Part shown: positions 7,537-15,139 of the stretch, in pieces
Layout of the letters: every line of letters starts with the position of its first letter
How positions within the stretch are numbered: the first letter of the stretch is position 1
Source of the DNA: LMDS01 sp039930465
GTDB taxonomy: Bacteria; Pseudomonadota; Gammaproteobacteria; Burkholderiales; Burkholderiaceae_C
Assembly (NCBI GenBank): GCA_039930465.1
Contig: JBDTTU010000041.1
Coordinates: 1 to 36,419, forward strand
Reading direction: 5' to 3'
Length of the DNA stretch: 36,419 nt
Position numbers and translations under genes: made by a program
Notes under the pieces: model-generated
The model's input: only the letters and a program-made list of their open reading frames with translations
Databases searched by the model: none
What the model was told of the DNA's origin: nothing

Positions 7537-8537
7537 TGGTTGAGCCTCCGCTGCACCCCGAGAGCCCCGGCTTCGCACCCGACGACGCGGAAGCTGCCGA
7601 CGCGCCCTGGTTCGACGAACCGGAACGGCGTGAAGCCGTGGTGTCGCAGGCCCTGCACGGGCAACGCCTGGACAAGGCAGTGGTGGCGGTGGCGGACGAG
7701 TTCTCGCGCACCCATTTGCAAGGATTGATCGAACAGGGCCACGTGCGTGTCGACGGCGTGGTGGCCGGCTCTGCTTCGCGCAAGGTTCTGGCCGGGCAGA
7801 CGCTTTCGGTCGAACTTGTGCCGACGGCCGAGAGCCGGGCTTTCCGCCCCGAGCCGATCGCGCTGGCCGTGGTCTATGAAGACGAACACCTGATGATCGT
7901 GAACAAGCCGGCCGGGCTGGTGGTGCACCCGGCCGCGGGCAACTGGTCAGGCACCTTGCTGAACGCACTGCTCGCCCACCACAAGGGTGCGGCCAGCCTG
8001 CCGCGCGCCGGCATCGTGCACCGGCTCGACAAGGACACGTCGGGCCTGATGGTGGTTGGCAAGACTTTGCCGGCGGTGACCGCACTCGTGCGCGCGATCG
8101 CCGCGCGCGAGGTGCACCGGCGCTACCTCGCGATCGTGCAGGGCGAGGTCAGGCCGGCGGCGTTCAGCGTCGAGGCGCCGATCGGGCGCGACCCGAAGTC
8201 GCGCATCCGCATGGCGGTGATCGGCTCCGGCAAGCCGGCCCGAACCGACGTGCAGGTGCTGGTCTGCGCCGAAGGTTTCAGTGCGCTGCGCTGCACGCTG
8301 CACACCGGCCGCACGCACCAGATTCGCGTGCATCTCGCGTCGCGCGGGCATGCGCTGGTGGCCGACGCGGTCTACGGTGGGCGGCCCGCGCTCGGCATGG
8401 ATCGCCAGGCACTGCACGCGGCGCGGCTGGGTCTGGTGCATCCGGCTCGCCCGGCCGAACCCGAAATGGTGTTCGAGGCCGAACCGCCGGCCGATCTGGC
8501 CAAGGCCTTGCGACAGATTGCGGGCAATGCATGCTGA
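7536..8537 (+). CDS. rluD: 23S rRNA pseudouridine synthase RluD
   Basis: RluD isomerises uridines 1911, 1915 and 1917 in helix 69 of 23S rRNA. The 333-residue protein has an N-terminal S4 RNA-binding domain (about 40-100) and the RluA-family catalytic core with HRLDKDTSG at 162-170, in which Asp165 is the catalytic residue. Other core pieces are NKPAGLVVHP and GRTHQIRVH. The first about 35 residues are an acidic, poorly conserved extension. The ATG at 7536 has little Shine-Dalgarno and coincides with the bamD -10 on the opposite strand, so a later GTG start is possible. It is divergent from bamD, the usual bamD-rluD pairing. RluA/RluC are alternatives, but the bamD context favours RluD. Confidence 0.92.
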   Translation: MVEPPLHPESPGFAPDDAEAADAPWFDEPERREAVVSQALHGQRLDKAVVAVADEFSRTHLQGLIEQGHVRVDGVVAGSASRKVLAGQTLSVELVPTAESRAFRPEPIALAVVYEDEHLMIVNKPAGLVVHPAAGNWSGTLLNALLAHHKGAASLPRAGIVHRLDKDTSGLMVVGKTLPAVTALVRAIAAREVHRRYLAIVQGEVRPAAFSVEAPIGRDPKSRIRMAVIGSGKPARTDVQVLVCAEGFSALRCTLHTGRTHQIRVHLASRGHALVADAVYGGRPALGMDRQALHAARLGLVHPARPAEPEMVFEAEPPADLAKALRQIAGNAC

Positions 8538-8561
8538 AGGCCGCCGCAGCCGCCGGCAGCT

Positions 8562-8570
8562 TGGTACAAT
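8562..8570 (+). promoter_or_regulatory. Extended -10 promoter for the rluD-scpB intergenic transcript
   Basis: TGG followed by TACAAT (8565-8570) is an extended -10 (TGn plus hexamer), which can act without a -35; none is visible at the right distance. It lies 25 bp after the rluD stop and 265 bp before scpB, so a transcript from here would have a very long leader or be a separate RNA. The ten bases GGTACAATGC recur at the hisZ promoter. Confidence 0.5.
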
Positions 8571-8575
8571 GCGCG

Positions 8576-8790
8576 AAATCCTTCCTGGAACGAAAGCCCC
8601 GGCCTGCAACGACCACTGCACGCGGGCAACAAAGTAGTCCAGTCAGAAGCGAGTCGCACTCCTTGGTGCGTCAACATGGGAAGCCGCGAGAAGCGGCACC
8701 CAGCCGCCAGCCGAGAAACGCCATGCCCGAGCTACACCAGCGGGCCCGTGCCGAGGCTGAAGACAACTTGCTGCCCCGAGATATCAGCTG
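8576..8790 (+). ncRNA. Candidate structured RNA between rluD and scpB (class unknown)
   Basis: The 297 bp between rluD and scpB hold no convincing protein gene but several strong stem-loops on the plus strand. CGCAC/GTGCG lies at 8655-8670. TGGG-aa-GCCGC/GCGGC-a-CCCA lies at 8677-8702 with loop GAGAA. A two-tier hairpin has CAGCC (8708-8712) with GGCTG (8755-8759), enclosing GCCCG (8725-8729) with CGGGC (8741-8745). A further looser pairing of GCCC/GGGC is possible around 8595-8637. The ends (GAAATC near 8575, GATATC near 8780) can pair with one mismatch. An extended -10 sits just upstream. It could be an independent small RNA, a 6S-like RNA, or a long regulatory leader of scpB. I cannot match it to a known class by eye, and the ends given are approximate. 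Confidence 0.4.
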
Positions 8791-8834
8791 AATGTTTGTG
8801 CCGCGCCCACCGGCCGAAAATGTGATCAAAGACC

Positions 8835-9587
8835 ATGAATAGCCTGGACGCCAAGCGCGTCCTCGAGACCGCGCTGATCTGCGCGAGCCAGCCGCTGCCG
8901 CTGCGCGATATGCGTGTGCTGTTTGCCGACGAACTCGGCCCCGACACGCTGCGCTCGCTGCTCGACGAACTCACCCGGGAATGGGACGGCCGCGGCGTGG
9001 AACTCGTTGCGCTGGCAACCGGCTGGCGTTTGCAGAGCCGGCCCGAGATGCGCGAGTACCTCGACCGGCTCAACCCCGAGAAGCCGCCCAAGTATTCGCG
9101 CGCCGTCATGGAAACGCTGGCGATCATTGCCTACCGCCAGCCGGTGACGCGTGGTGACATCGAAGACATTCGCGGGGTGACGGTCGCGAGCCAGATCGTC
9201 AAGCAGCTCGAAGACCGCGGCTGGGTCGAAGCCATCGGCTACCGCGAATCGCCCGGCCGCCCGGCGCTGCTGGCCACCACCAGGCAATTTCTCGACGACC
9301 TCGGCCTCTCCAGTCTTGAACAGTTGCCGCTGTTGGCCGACGGCGGCGCCGACGGCCAGGCGATGTTGAGTGCGCTGGCCGAGCAACCCTCGTTGCTCGA
9401 CCCGCAGCAACTGCAGATTGAAGAGAGCGTGGAGGCAGAGCCGGTGGCTTCGCACGAAGAAGCACCCGAGTTGGCGCACGACGCTGTGCCCGCACCCAAA
9501 GACCTGGCCAGCGAATCCGCCGGCCCCGAACAATTTCCGCCAGACGACCCCGCGGCCGAAGCCGCCCCCGAGGAACCGCAAGAATGA
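8835..9587 (+). CDS. scpB: Segregation and condensation protein ScpB
   Basis: ScpB is the winged-helix kite protein that, with ScpA and SMC, forms the bacterial condensin. The 250-residue product contains the two winged-helix domains (about 1-165), with the family hallmarks YSRAVMETLAIIAYRQPVTR and RGWVEAIGYRESPGRPALL. The last 80 residues are an acidic, Ala/Pro/Glu-rich tail with no fold evident. No scpA is adjacent, so the complex must be completed from elsewhere. The ATG at 8835 has a poor ribosome-binding site. The stop overlaps the rluB ATG (ATGA at 9584-9587), the common scpB-rluB pairing of proteobacteria. Confidence 0.94.
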   Translation: MNSLDAKRVLETALICASQPLPLRDMRVLFADELGPDTLRSLLDELTREWDGRGVELVALATGWRLQSRPEMREYLDRLNPEKPPKYSRAVMETLAIIAYRQPVTRGDIEDIRGVTVASQIVKQLEDRGWVEAIGYRESPGRPALLATTRQFLDDLGLSSLEQLPLLADGGADGQAMLSALAEQPSLLDPQQLQIEESVEAEPVASHEEAPELAHDAVPAPKDLASESAGPEQFPPDDPAAEAAPEEPQE

Positions 9588-11599
9588 ACGCCAATCCAGA
9601 GTCTTCGACCGTGCCCGATTCAGAGGCGCCCGCGGAAGCAGGCGACGCCGCAGCCAAACCGGTGCGACGCCGCCGGGCGGTGAAGGTGGTCGAAGAAGTC
9701 GTCGAAGAAGCGGCGGCAGCGCCGGTCGCGGAAGCGGCGGCTGAAGCGGCCGAAGAAGCCCCCAAGCCGAAACGGCGCAGAGCGGCGGCCAAGGTGCCGG
9801 AAGCGGCCTCGGAACGCGCTGTGGCCAGCGAGCCTGTTGCCCTCGTCGCCGAGCCCGCATCCGCACCAGCCGCTCGCACTGCCGGCAATGCCGAGCACGA
9901 TGCGCCGATGCTCGTGCAGGTCGAGACCCGCAGCGCCGAGCCCGCCGCTGCGCCGAACGAGGCCGCGCCGCAAGCCGATGGCGGCGCCCCGCTGGCGGCG
10001 CAAGACGACGGCCCGCGTGGCCGGCGCCGCGGCCGGCGCGACCGCAACCGTGGTGAGCCACGAGACCCGCAAGCGCCTGATGCTGCCGGCCCGAGCGCCG
10101 AGCCCGTGCAGGCGGGCGCGCTGTTCGCGCAAGTGCTGTCGGGCGAGTTCGATGTGGCCGGTGAAGCGCCGGCTGAAGAGATCGCAGAAGAAGCGGAAGG
10201 GTCGGAAGAGGCGGGCGCGCCGAAGCGCGTGCTGCAGCCCGAACCCGAAGCGCCGAAGCTGCACAAGGTGCTGGCGCAATCGGGCATCGGTTCGCGCCGC
10301 GACATGGAAGCGCTGATCGAAGCTGGCGAGGTCACGGTCAACGACGAGGTGGCGCATGTCGGGCAGCGCGTCTCGTTCGGCGATCGGGTCAAGGTCAAGG
10401 GCAAGCAGGTGCGCCTGCGCATCATGCCGCTGCCGCCGCGCATCATTGCGTACCACAAGCCGGTCGGCGAGATCGTCACGAACGACGACCCGCAGAACCG
10501 CCCGACCGTGTTCCGCCGCCTGCCGCGTCTGCAGCAAGGCAAGTGGCAATCGGTGGGCCGGCTCGACATCAACACCGAAGGCCTGCTGCTGTTCACCAAT
10601 TCCGGCGAACTCGCCAACCAGCTGATGCACCCGCGCTTCGGCGTGGAGCGCGAGTACGCGGTTCGTGTGCTGGGCACGCTGACACAGGAAGACAAGGCGC
10701 GCCTGCTGGAAGGTGTCGATGTCGAGGGCCAGAAGGCCAGCTTCCGTTCGATCGAAGAAGGCGGCGGCGATGGCGCGAACCACTGGTATCGCGTCGTCAT
10801 CACCGAAGGCCGCAACCGCGAGGTGCGCAAGCTCTTCGACACGGTCAGCCTGACCGTGAGCCGCCTGATCCGCATTCGCTACGGCACGGTGGTGCTGCCC
10901 TTCGGCCTGAAGCGCGGTGTCTGGGTCGATCTGGAAGACGGCGACGTGCGCGCGATTCGCCGGCTCGCCAGCGGCGGTGCCGGGCAGGGCCAGCGCGAAG
11001 GCGAAGAGCGTGGCCCCGGCGGCCTGCAAGGCCAGCGCAACGAGCGCCAGGGCGGGCGCCAGAACAACAACAACAATCGCCGCGACAACCCGCGCGACGC
11101 TGGCCAGCGCAACCTGCCGCGCGGCCGCAACAATGACGATCGGCCCCCGGCGCCGTCGATGCAGGCGAACAACGCCGATCGCCCGCGCGACTTCGACCGT
11201 GATGACGATGCTGACTTCGACATCGACCCGGCGTCGATCCCGAACCCGCTGGAGCAGACCTTCGACAAACGCTTCGCACCGAACCCGCGCAGCCCTGTCG
11301 GTGGCCGTGGCTTCGGGCGTGGCGGCGGTGGCTTCGGCGCTGGCGGCAGCGCCCCGGCCCCGAGCAACAAGAAGGGTCAGACCGGCCCGAAGCAGCCTGA
11401 TCCGCTACAGACCTCGCTGAGCTTCATCGGCGCCGACGCCTTCCACCGCAAGGGCAACCGCGGTGGGGGTGGTGGTGGCGGTGGCGGTGGCGGTGGTGGT
11501 GGTGGGCGTGGTGGCAACCGCGGTGGCGGCGGTGGAGGCAACTACGGCGGTGGCAGTTCCGGCGGCGGCGGTGGTGGTGGTGGCCGGCGAGGCCGCTGA
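9584..11599 (+). CDS. rluB: 23S rRNA pseudouridine synthase RluB with long disordered arms
   Basis: RluB makes pseudouridine 2605 in 23S rRNA. The catalytic core spans about residues 225-475: an S4 domain (LHKVLAQSGIGSRRDMEALI), GRLDINTEGL at 325-334 with catalytic Asp328, and EGRNREVRKLF. At 671 residues the protein is more than twice the length of E. coli RluB. A 220-residue Ala/Glu/Arg-rich N-terminal arm precedes the core. A roughly 195-residue tail follows, rich in Asn/Arg/Gln and then almost pure Gly with Arg (RGG-like), encoded by GGT/GGC repeats at about 11459-11597. Both arms are predicted disordered and basic, and may bind RNA. RluE/RluF are less likely given the scpB linkage. Translation is coupled to scpB. 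Confidence 0.93.
   Translation: MNANPESSTVPDSEAPAEAGDAAAKPVRRRRAVKVVEEVVEEAAAAPVAEAAAEAAEEAPKPKRRRAAAKVPEAASERAVASEPVALVAEPASAPAARTAGNAEHDAPMLVQVETRSAEPAAAPNEAAPQADGGAPLAAQDDGPRGRRRGRRDRNRGEPRDPQAPDAAGPSAEPVQAGALFAQVLSGEFDVAGEAPAEEIAEEAEGSEEAGAPKRVLQPEPEAPKLHKVLAQSGIGSRRDMEALIEAGEVTVNDEVAHVGQRVSFGDRVKVKGKQVRLRIMPLPPRIIAYHKPVGEIVTNDDPQNRPTVFRRLPRLQQGKWQSVGRLDINTEGLLLFTNSGELANQLMHPRFGVEREYAVRVLGTLTQEDKARLLEGVDVEGQKASFRSIEEGGGDGANHWYRVVITEGRNREVRKLFDTVSLTVSRLIRIRYGTVVLPFGLKRGVWVDLEDGDVRAIRRLASGGAGQGQREGEERGPGGLQGQRNERQGGRQNNNNNRRDNPRDAGQRNLPRGRNNDDRPPAPSMQANNADRPRDFDRDDDADFDIDPASIPNPLEQTFDKRFAPNPRSPVGGRGFGRGGGGFGAGGSAPAPSNKKGQTGPKQPDPLQTSLSFIGADAFHRKGNRGGGGGGGGGGGGGGGRGGNRGGGGGGNYGGGSSGGGGGGGGRRGR
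11459..11597 (+). repeat. GGT/GGC microsatellite encoding the RluB poly-glycine tail
   Basis: The stretch is an imperfect run of GGN codons (mostly GGT and GGC) broken by CGT/CGC, AAC and TAC codons. It encodes blocks of up to about a dozen glycines. Such runs are prone to slippage in steps of three bases, which would change tail length without shifting the frame. Confidence 0.8.
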
Positions 11600-11648
11600 T
11601 CAGCACGCTGCGGCGGGCGGCGCACATGGCCGCGACACCCTCGCACGT

Positions 11649-11654
11649 TACAAT
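11649..11654 (+). promoter_or_regulatory. Candidate -10 of ndk
   Basis: TACAAT lies 38 bp before the ndk ATG and is followed by a strong Shine-Dalgarno (AGGAGAAG, 11681-11688). No clear -35 is seen. It probably starts the long co-directional block that begins with ndk. Confidence 0.45.
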
Positions 11655-11691
11655 CTAAGGCTTTGCAGAACCTAGAAATCAGGAGAAGAAC

Positions 11692-12117
11692 ATGGCGCTC
11701 GAACGAACCCTGTCGATCATCAAACCCGATGCCGTCGCGAAGAACGTGATCGGTCAAATCTACGCCCGCTTCGAAGGCGCCGGCCTGAAGGTCGTGGCTG
11801 CCCGCATGGCGCACCTGTCGCGCGGCGAAGCCGAGGCTTTCTACGCCGTGCACAAGGCCCGCCCGTTCTTCAATGACCTGGTGACCTTCATGATCTCGGG
11901 CCCAGTGATGATCCAGGCACTTGAAGGTGACAACGCGATCCTGAAGAACCGCGACCTGATGGGCGCCACCGATCCGAAGAAGGCCGAGAAGGGCACAATC
12001 CGCGCCGACTTCGCCGACAGCATCGACGCCAACGCCGTGCACGGCTCCGACGCTGCCGAGACGGCGGCCGCCGAAATCGCGTTTTTCTTCCCCGGCATGA
12101 ACGTCTACAGCCGCTGA
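11692..12117 (+). CDS. ndk: Nucleoside diphosphate kinase
   Basis: Ndk transfers the gamma-phosphate between nucleoside tri- and diphosphates through a phosphohistidine, balancing NTP and dNTP pools in the cytoplasm. The 141-residue protein has standard length and the signature NAVHGSDA, whose His is phosphorylated, preceded by the ERTLSIIKPDAV nucleotide-binding start and the GP...LEGDNAI segment. A strong AGGAGAAG ribosome-binding site precedes the ATG, in line with high expression. It is followed by rlmN after 35 bp, the widespread ndk-rlmN-pilF linkage. Confidence 0.98.
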   Translation: MALERTLSIIKPDAVAKNVIGQIYARFEGAGLKVVAARMAHLSRGEAEAFYAVHKARPFFNDLVTFMISGPVMIQALEGDNAILKNRDLMGATDPKKAEKGTIRADFADSIDANAVHGSDAAETAAAEIAFFFPGMNVYSR

Positions 12118-12152
12118 TCGGCGCCAGACATTCCGGACGCCGCGCAGGCCGC

Positions 12153-13418
12153 ATGAACCCGTTGCCGAACCAGCCCCAGGCAGGCGCACGCCCTGTGTCG
12201 GGGTCGGTGTCGGGTGCGGCAGGCTCGGCGCCCGTCAACCTGCTCGATTTCGACCTTGAACGGCTGGCCGCCTACTGCGAACAGCTCGGCGAAAAGCGCT
12301 TTCGCGCGACCCAGTTGTTCCGCTGGATCCACAAGTCCGGCGCGGCCGATTTTTCGCAGATGACCGACCTGGCGCGCTCGCTGCGCGACAAGCTGGCGGG
12401 CAAGGCCTGCGTTGCCGCCATGCCGGTGCTGAGCGAGCAGGCTTCCACCGACGGCACCATCAAGTGGCTGTTCGACGTGGGTGCCGGCGACGCGGTCGAA
12501 ACCGTCTTCATTCCCGAAGACGATCGCGGCACGCTTTGCATCTCGTCGCAGGCGGGCTGTGCGGTCGGTTGCCGCTTCTGCTCCACCGGCCACCAGGGTT
12601 TCAGCCGCAACCTCAGCAGCGCTGAAATCGTGGCCCAGCTCTGGTTCGCCGAACACCATTTGCGCAAGCGCCTGAATCTGCCCGAGGGCACGCGGGCCAT
12701 CACCAACGTGGTGATGATGGGCATGGGCGAACCACTGCAGAACTACAACGCGCTGGTGCCGGCGCTGCGCGTGATGCTCGACGACCACGGCTACGGCCTG
12801 TCGCGGCGCCGCGTCACGGTGTCCACTTCTGGAGTCGTGCCGATGATCGACCGGCTGCGCGCCGACTGCCCGGTGGCGCTCGCGGTGTCGCTGCACGCGC
12901 CGAGCGACGCGCTGCGTGACGACCTCGTGCCGCTGAACCGCAAGTACCCGCTCGACGAGTTGCTCGCCACTTGCCGGCGCTACCTTGAAGCCGCTCCGCG
13001 CGACTTCATCACCTTCGAATACTGCATGCTCGACGGCGTGAATGACAGCGATGATCAGGCCCGCGAGTTGCTGCGCCTGGTGGGGGCGGGCGCTTCGCAC
13101 AACGACCCGCAGCGCGTGGCGTGCAAGTTCAACCTGATCCCGTTCAACCCGTTCCCTGAATCGGGGCTCAAACGCTCGCCGAACGAACGCGTGATGGCTT
13201 TCGCCCGCGTGTTGCAGGAAGGCGGGCTGATTGCCACCGTGCGCAAGACCCGCGGGGACGACATCGACGCCGCCTGTGGCCAGCTCGCCGGCGAAGTGCA
13301 GGACCGCACCAAGGCCCATACCCGCATGACCCGCGCGCCGGTGCAGCTGCACCGCAGCGGCTCGGCGGTGGCGAACACGATTCGAGCCGGCCGCGCCGGT
13401 GCGCAGGAGACCCATTGA
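12153..13418 (+). CDS. rlmN: Dual-specificity rRNA/tRNA adenine-C2 methyltransferase RlmN
   Basis: RlmN is a radical SAM enzyme that methylates C2 of A2503 in 23S rRNA and A37 in some tRNAs. The 421-residue protein has the CxxxCxxC cluster motif at Cys136, Cys140 and Cys143 (GCAVGCRFCSTG). It also has the GMGEPL SAM segment and the C-terminal region RKTRGDDIDAACGQL, which carries the second catalytic Cys for the methyl-Cys mechanism. The first about 28 residues (Pro/Gly/Ser-rich) are an extension before the usual NLLDFDLERL start. The stop overlaps the pilW start (TGATG). Confidence 0.97.
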   Translation: MNPLPNQPQAGARPVSGSVSGAAGSAPVNLLDFDLERLAAYCEQLGEKRFRATQLFRWIHKSGAADFSQMTDLARSLRDKLAGKACVAAMPVLSEQASTDGTIKWLFDVGAGDAVETVFIPEDDRGTLCISSQAGCAVGCRFCSTGHQGFSRNLSSAEIVAQLWFAEHHLRKRLNLPEGTRAITNVVMMGMGEPLQNYNALVPALRVMLDDHGYGLSRRRVTVSTSGVVPMIDRLRADCPVALAVSLHAPSDALRDDLVPLNRKYPLDELLATCRRYLEAAPRDFITFEYCMLDGVNDSDDQARELLRLVGAGASHNDPQRVACKFNLIPFNPFPESGLKRSPNERVMAFARVLQEGGLIATVRKTRGDDIDAACGQLAGEVQDRTKAHTRMTRAPVQLHRSGSAVANTIRAGRAGAQETH

Positions 13419-14257
13419 TGACGATCGCCTCACGGTTCAGTGCGGTGCGCACTTCGGCGCTGGTAAAACTCGGTGCCCTGTCGCTGGCGGTGCTGCTGTC
13501 GGCCTGCGTGAGCACGCGCACGCCGTTGCCTGACACGGCTGGCGCTACGAAAGACCGCGTGACCGCGTCCGACGAGTCCGACGGCAGCAAACGCGCCAAG
13601 GTGCGCATGGAACTCGCCACCGCCTACTTCGGCCGTGGCCAGATGACGACCGCGCTCGACCAGGTCAAGCTCGCGATCATCGCCAACCCGAACCAGGCCG
13701 ATGCCTACAACCTGCGTGGCCTGATCTACGCCAACCTGGGCGACGAACAACTGGCCGAAGAGAGTTTCAGGCGCGCGATGCAGATCAACCCGCGCGACAC
13801 CGACGTGATGCAGAACTTCGGCTATTACCTGTGCCAGAAGAAGCGCTACCCTGAAGCGAATGTGCTGTTCGAGCAGGCGATTGCCGAGCCGAAGAATCGG
13901 GACGTGTCTCGCGCCTTGCTGACCCAGGGCGTGTGCCAGGCGCAAGCAGGCCAGTGGCCGCAGGCCGAGGCCACGCTGCTGCGCTCGTACCAGATCGACC
14001 CGGGCAACCCCTCGACCGCGGTCAACCTCTCGGAAGTGCTGTACCGGCGCGGCGACTACGAGCGCGCGCGCTTCTATGTGCGCCGGGTGAACGCCTTGCC
14101 CGAAGTTTCCAACGCCCAGACGCTCTGGCTCGCCGCCCGCATCGAACACCGCGCCGGCAACACGCGCGCCGCGCAAGACTTCGCCGACCAACTGCGTGGC
14201 CGTTACCCTGACTCACGTGAGAACGCCCTGCTCGTGCGGGGCGCCTTTGATGAGTGA
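13418..14257 (+). CDS. pilW: Type IV pilus biogenesis/stability lipoprotein PilW (PilF)
   Basis: PilW/PilF is an outer-membrane TPR lipoprotein that helps the PilQ secretin assemble and stabilises type IV pili. The 279-residue protein has a lipoprotein signal ending in LLSAC, with lipidated Cys30. Tandem TPRs follow (ATAYFGRGQMTTALDQVKLA, AYNLRGLIYANLGDEQLA and others). I chose ATG 13418, which overlaps the rlmN stop as TGATG and has AGGAG 8 bp upstream; a TTG one codon earlier is also open. The rlmN-pilW-rodZ-ispG order is conserved in beta- and gammaproteobacteria. No other pilus genes are in the window. Confidence 0.93.
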   Translation: MTIASRFSAVRTSALVKLGALSLAVLLSACVSTRTPLPDTAGATKDRVTASDESDGSKRAKVRMELATAYFGRGQMTTALDQVKLAIIANPNQADAYNLRGLIYANLGDEQLAEESFRRAMQINPRDTDVMQNFGYYLCQKKRYPEANVLFEQAIAEPKNRDVSRALLTQGVCQAQAGQWPQAEATLLRSYQIDPGNPSTAVNLSEVLYRRGDYERARFYVRRVNALPEVSNAQTLWLAARIEHRAGNTRAAQDFADQLRGRYPDSRENALLVRGAFDE

Positions 14258-15128
14258 CGCGAGCGAATCGGTCTCGGGCGCGGCGCCGGCCGCCACTGCT
14301 GGGGGGTTGCTGCGCAAGGCGCGGCAAGCGCAGGGGCTGCACATCGCCGCGCTGGCGGCCGCGATCAAGGTCACGCCGCGCAAGCTCGAACTGCTCGAAT
14401 CCGACCAGTTCGATCAGTTGCCCGACGCCACCTTCACCCGCGCGCTGGCGCAGACCGTGTGCCGCTCGCTGAAGATCGACGCCGGGCCGGTGCTGGCCCT
14501 GATGCCGCCACCGCGCGGTCACCGCCTCGAAGAAGTCTCCGAGGGCCTCAACACACCATTCCGCGAGCGCCCCGGGCGCATGGTTCCGGGCGAGTGGGTC
14601 AGCGTGTCGAGCCCGTTGCTGTGGTTGGCCGCCTTGCTGGTGTTGGGGGCGCTGGTGGTTTATTTCATGCCCGCGACATGGCTCCCGGCAGCACGCGAGC
14701 GCCTCTCGGTCGAGACCCGTGCTGCGGTGGAGCCTGCCGTCGTGAGTGAAGCGGCTTCGGCGGCCGTGGCCGCAGCACCCGCAATGGCCGCCGCTTCAAG
14801 CGTGGTCGAAACCATGGTGTCGCCTGCGCCTGAGCCGGCCGCGTCGGGCGGCGTTGCCGAGGTGCCAGCCAGTGCTTTCGAGGCCGCTGCCGCGGGCGTG
14901 CTGCAACTGCACGCGAGCGAGCGTTCGTGGGTTGAAGTGACCGACGCGCGAGGCAAGTCCTTGATCTCGCGTCTGGTCGAAGCCGGTGAAGACGTGGGGC
15001 TCGATGGGGTCTTGCCGCTGAAGGTCAGAATCGGCAATGCCGGGGCCACCCAGGTTTTGTTCCGCGGCCAGCCCCTTGAGCTCGGGGCTTTCACCCGGGA
15101 CAACGTGGCCCGGCTCGAACTCAAGTAG
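14250..15128 (+). CDS. rodZ: Cell-shape protein RodZ (helix-turn-helix, bitopic membrane protein)
   Basis: RodZ links the MreB cytoskeleton to the elongasome and maintains rod shape. The 292-residue product has a cytoplasmic Cro-type helix-turn-helix (about 18-85, LLRKARQAQGLHIAALAAAI). One transmembrane helix follows (about 130-148, LLWLAALLVLGALVVYF), then an Ala/Pro/Val-rich periplasmic linker and the C-terminal DUF4115 domain (about 215-292, LQLHASERSWVEV...). The ATG at 14250 overlaps the end of pilW by 8 bp. The frame is open further upstream inside pilW, but the conserved N-terminus supports this start. ispG follows after 11 bp, as in many proteobacteria. Confidence 0.93.
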   Translation: MSDASESVSGAAPAATAGGLLRKARQAQGLHIAALAAAIKVTPRKLELLESDQFDQLPDATFTRALAQTVCRSLKIDAGPVLALMPPPRGHRLEEVSEGLNTPFRERPGRMVPGEWVSVSSPLLWLAALLVLGALVVYFMPATWLPAARERLSVETRAAVEPAVVSEAASAAVAAAPAMAAASSVVETMVSPAPEPAASGGVAEVPASAFEAAAAGVLQLHASERSWVEVTDARGKSLISRLVEAGEDVGLDGVLPLKVRIGNAGATQVLFRGQPLELGAFTRDNVARLELK

Positions 15129-15139
15129 AGCGTGCCAGC

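Noticed and set aside
8576..8790. Assigning the RNA candidate to 6S, tmRNA, RNase P RNA or SRP RNA
   Set aside because: I could not find the long end-to-end helix of 6S or the signature sequences of tmRNA, rnpB or 4.5S. A 6S-like identity stays open but unsupported.
8531..8791. An 86-codon open frame in the rluD-scpB gap
   Set aside because: Its start overlaps the end of rluD, it has no ribosome-binding site, and the predicted product is an unstructured Arg/Pro/Ser-rich sequence typical of translated non-coding GC-rich DNA.
11459..11597. The GGT/GGC run as a CRISPR or other spaced repeat
   Set aside because: Units are three bases, in frame with rluB and without spacers; it is a coding microsatellite.
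11600..11691. An intrinsic terminator between rluB and ndk
   Set aside because: No stable hairpin followed by T residues is present; only the ndk -10 and Shine-Dalgarno can be supported.
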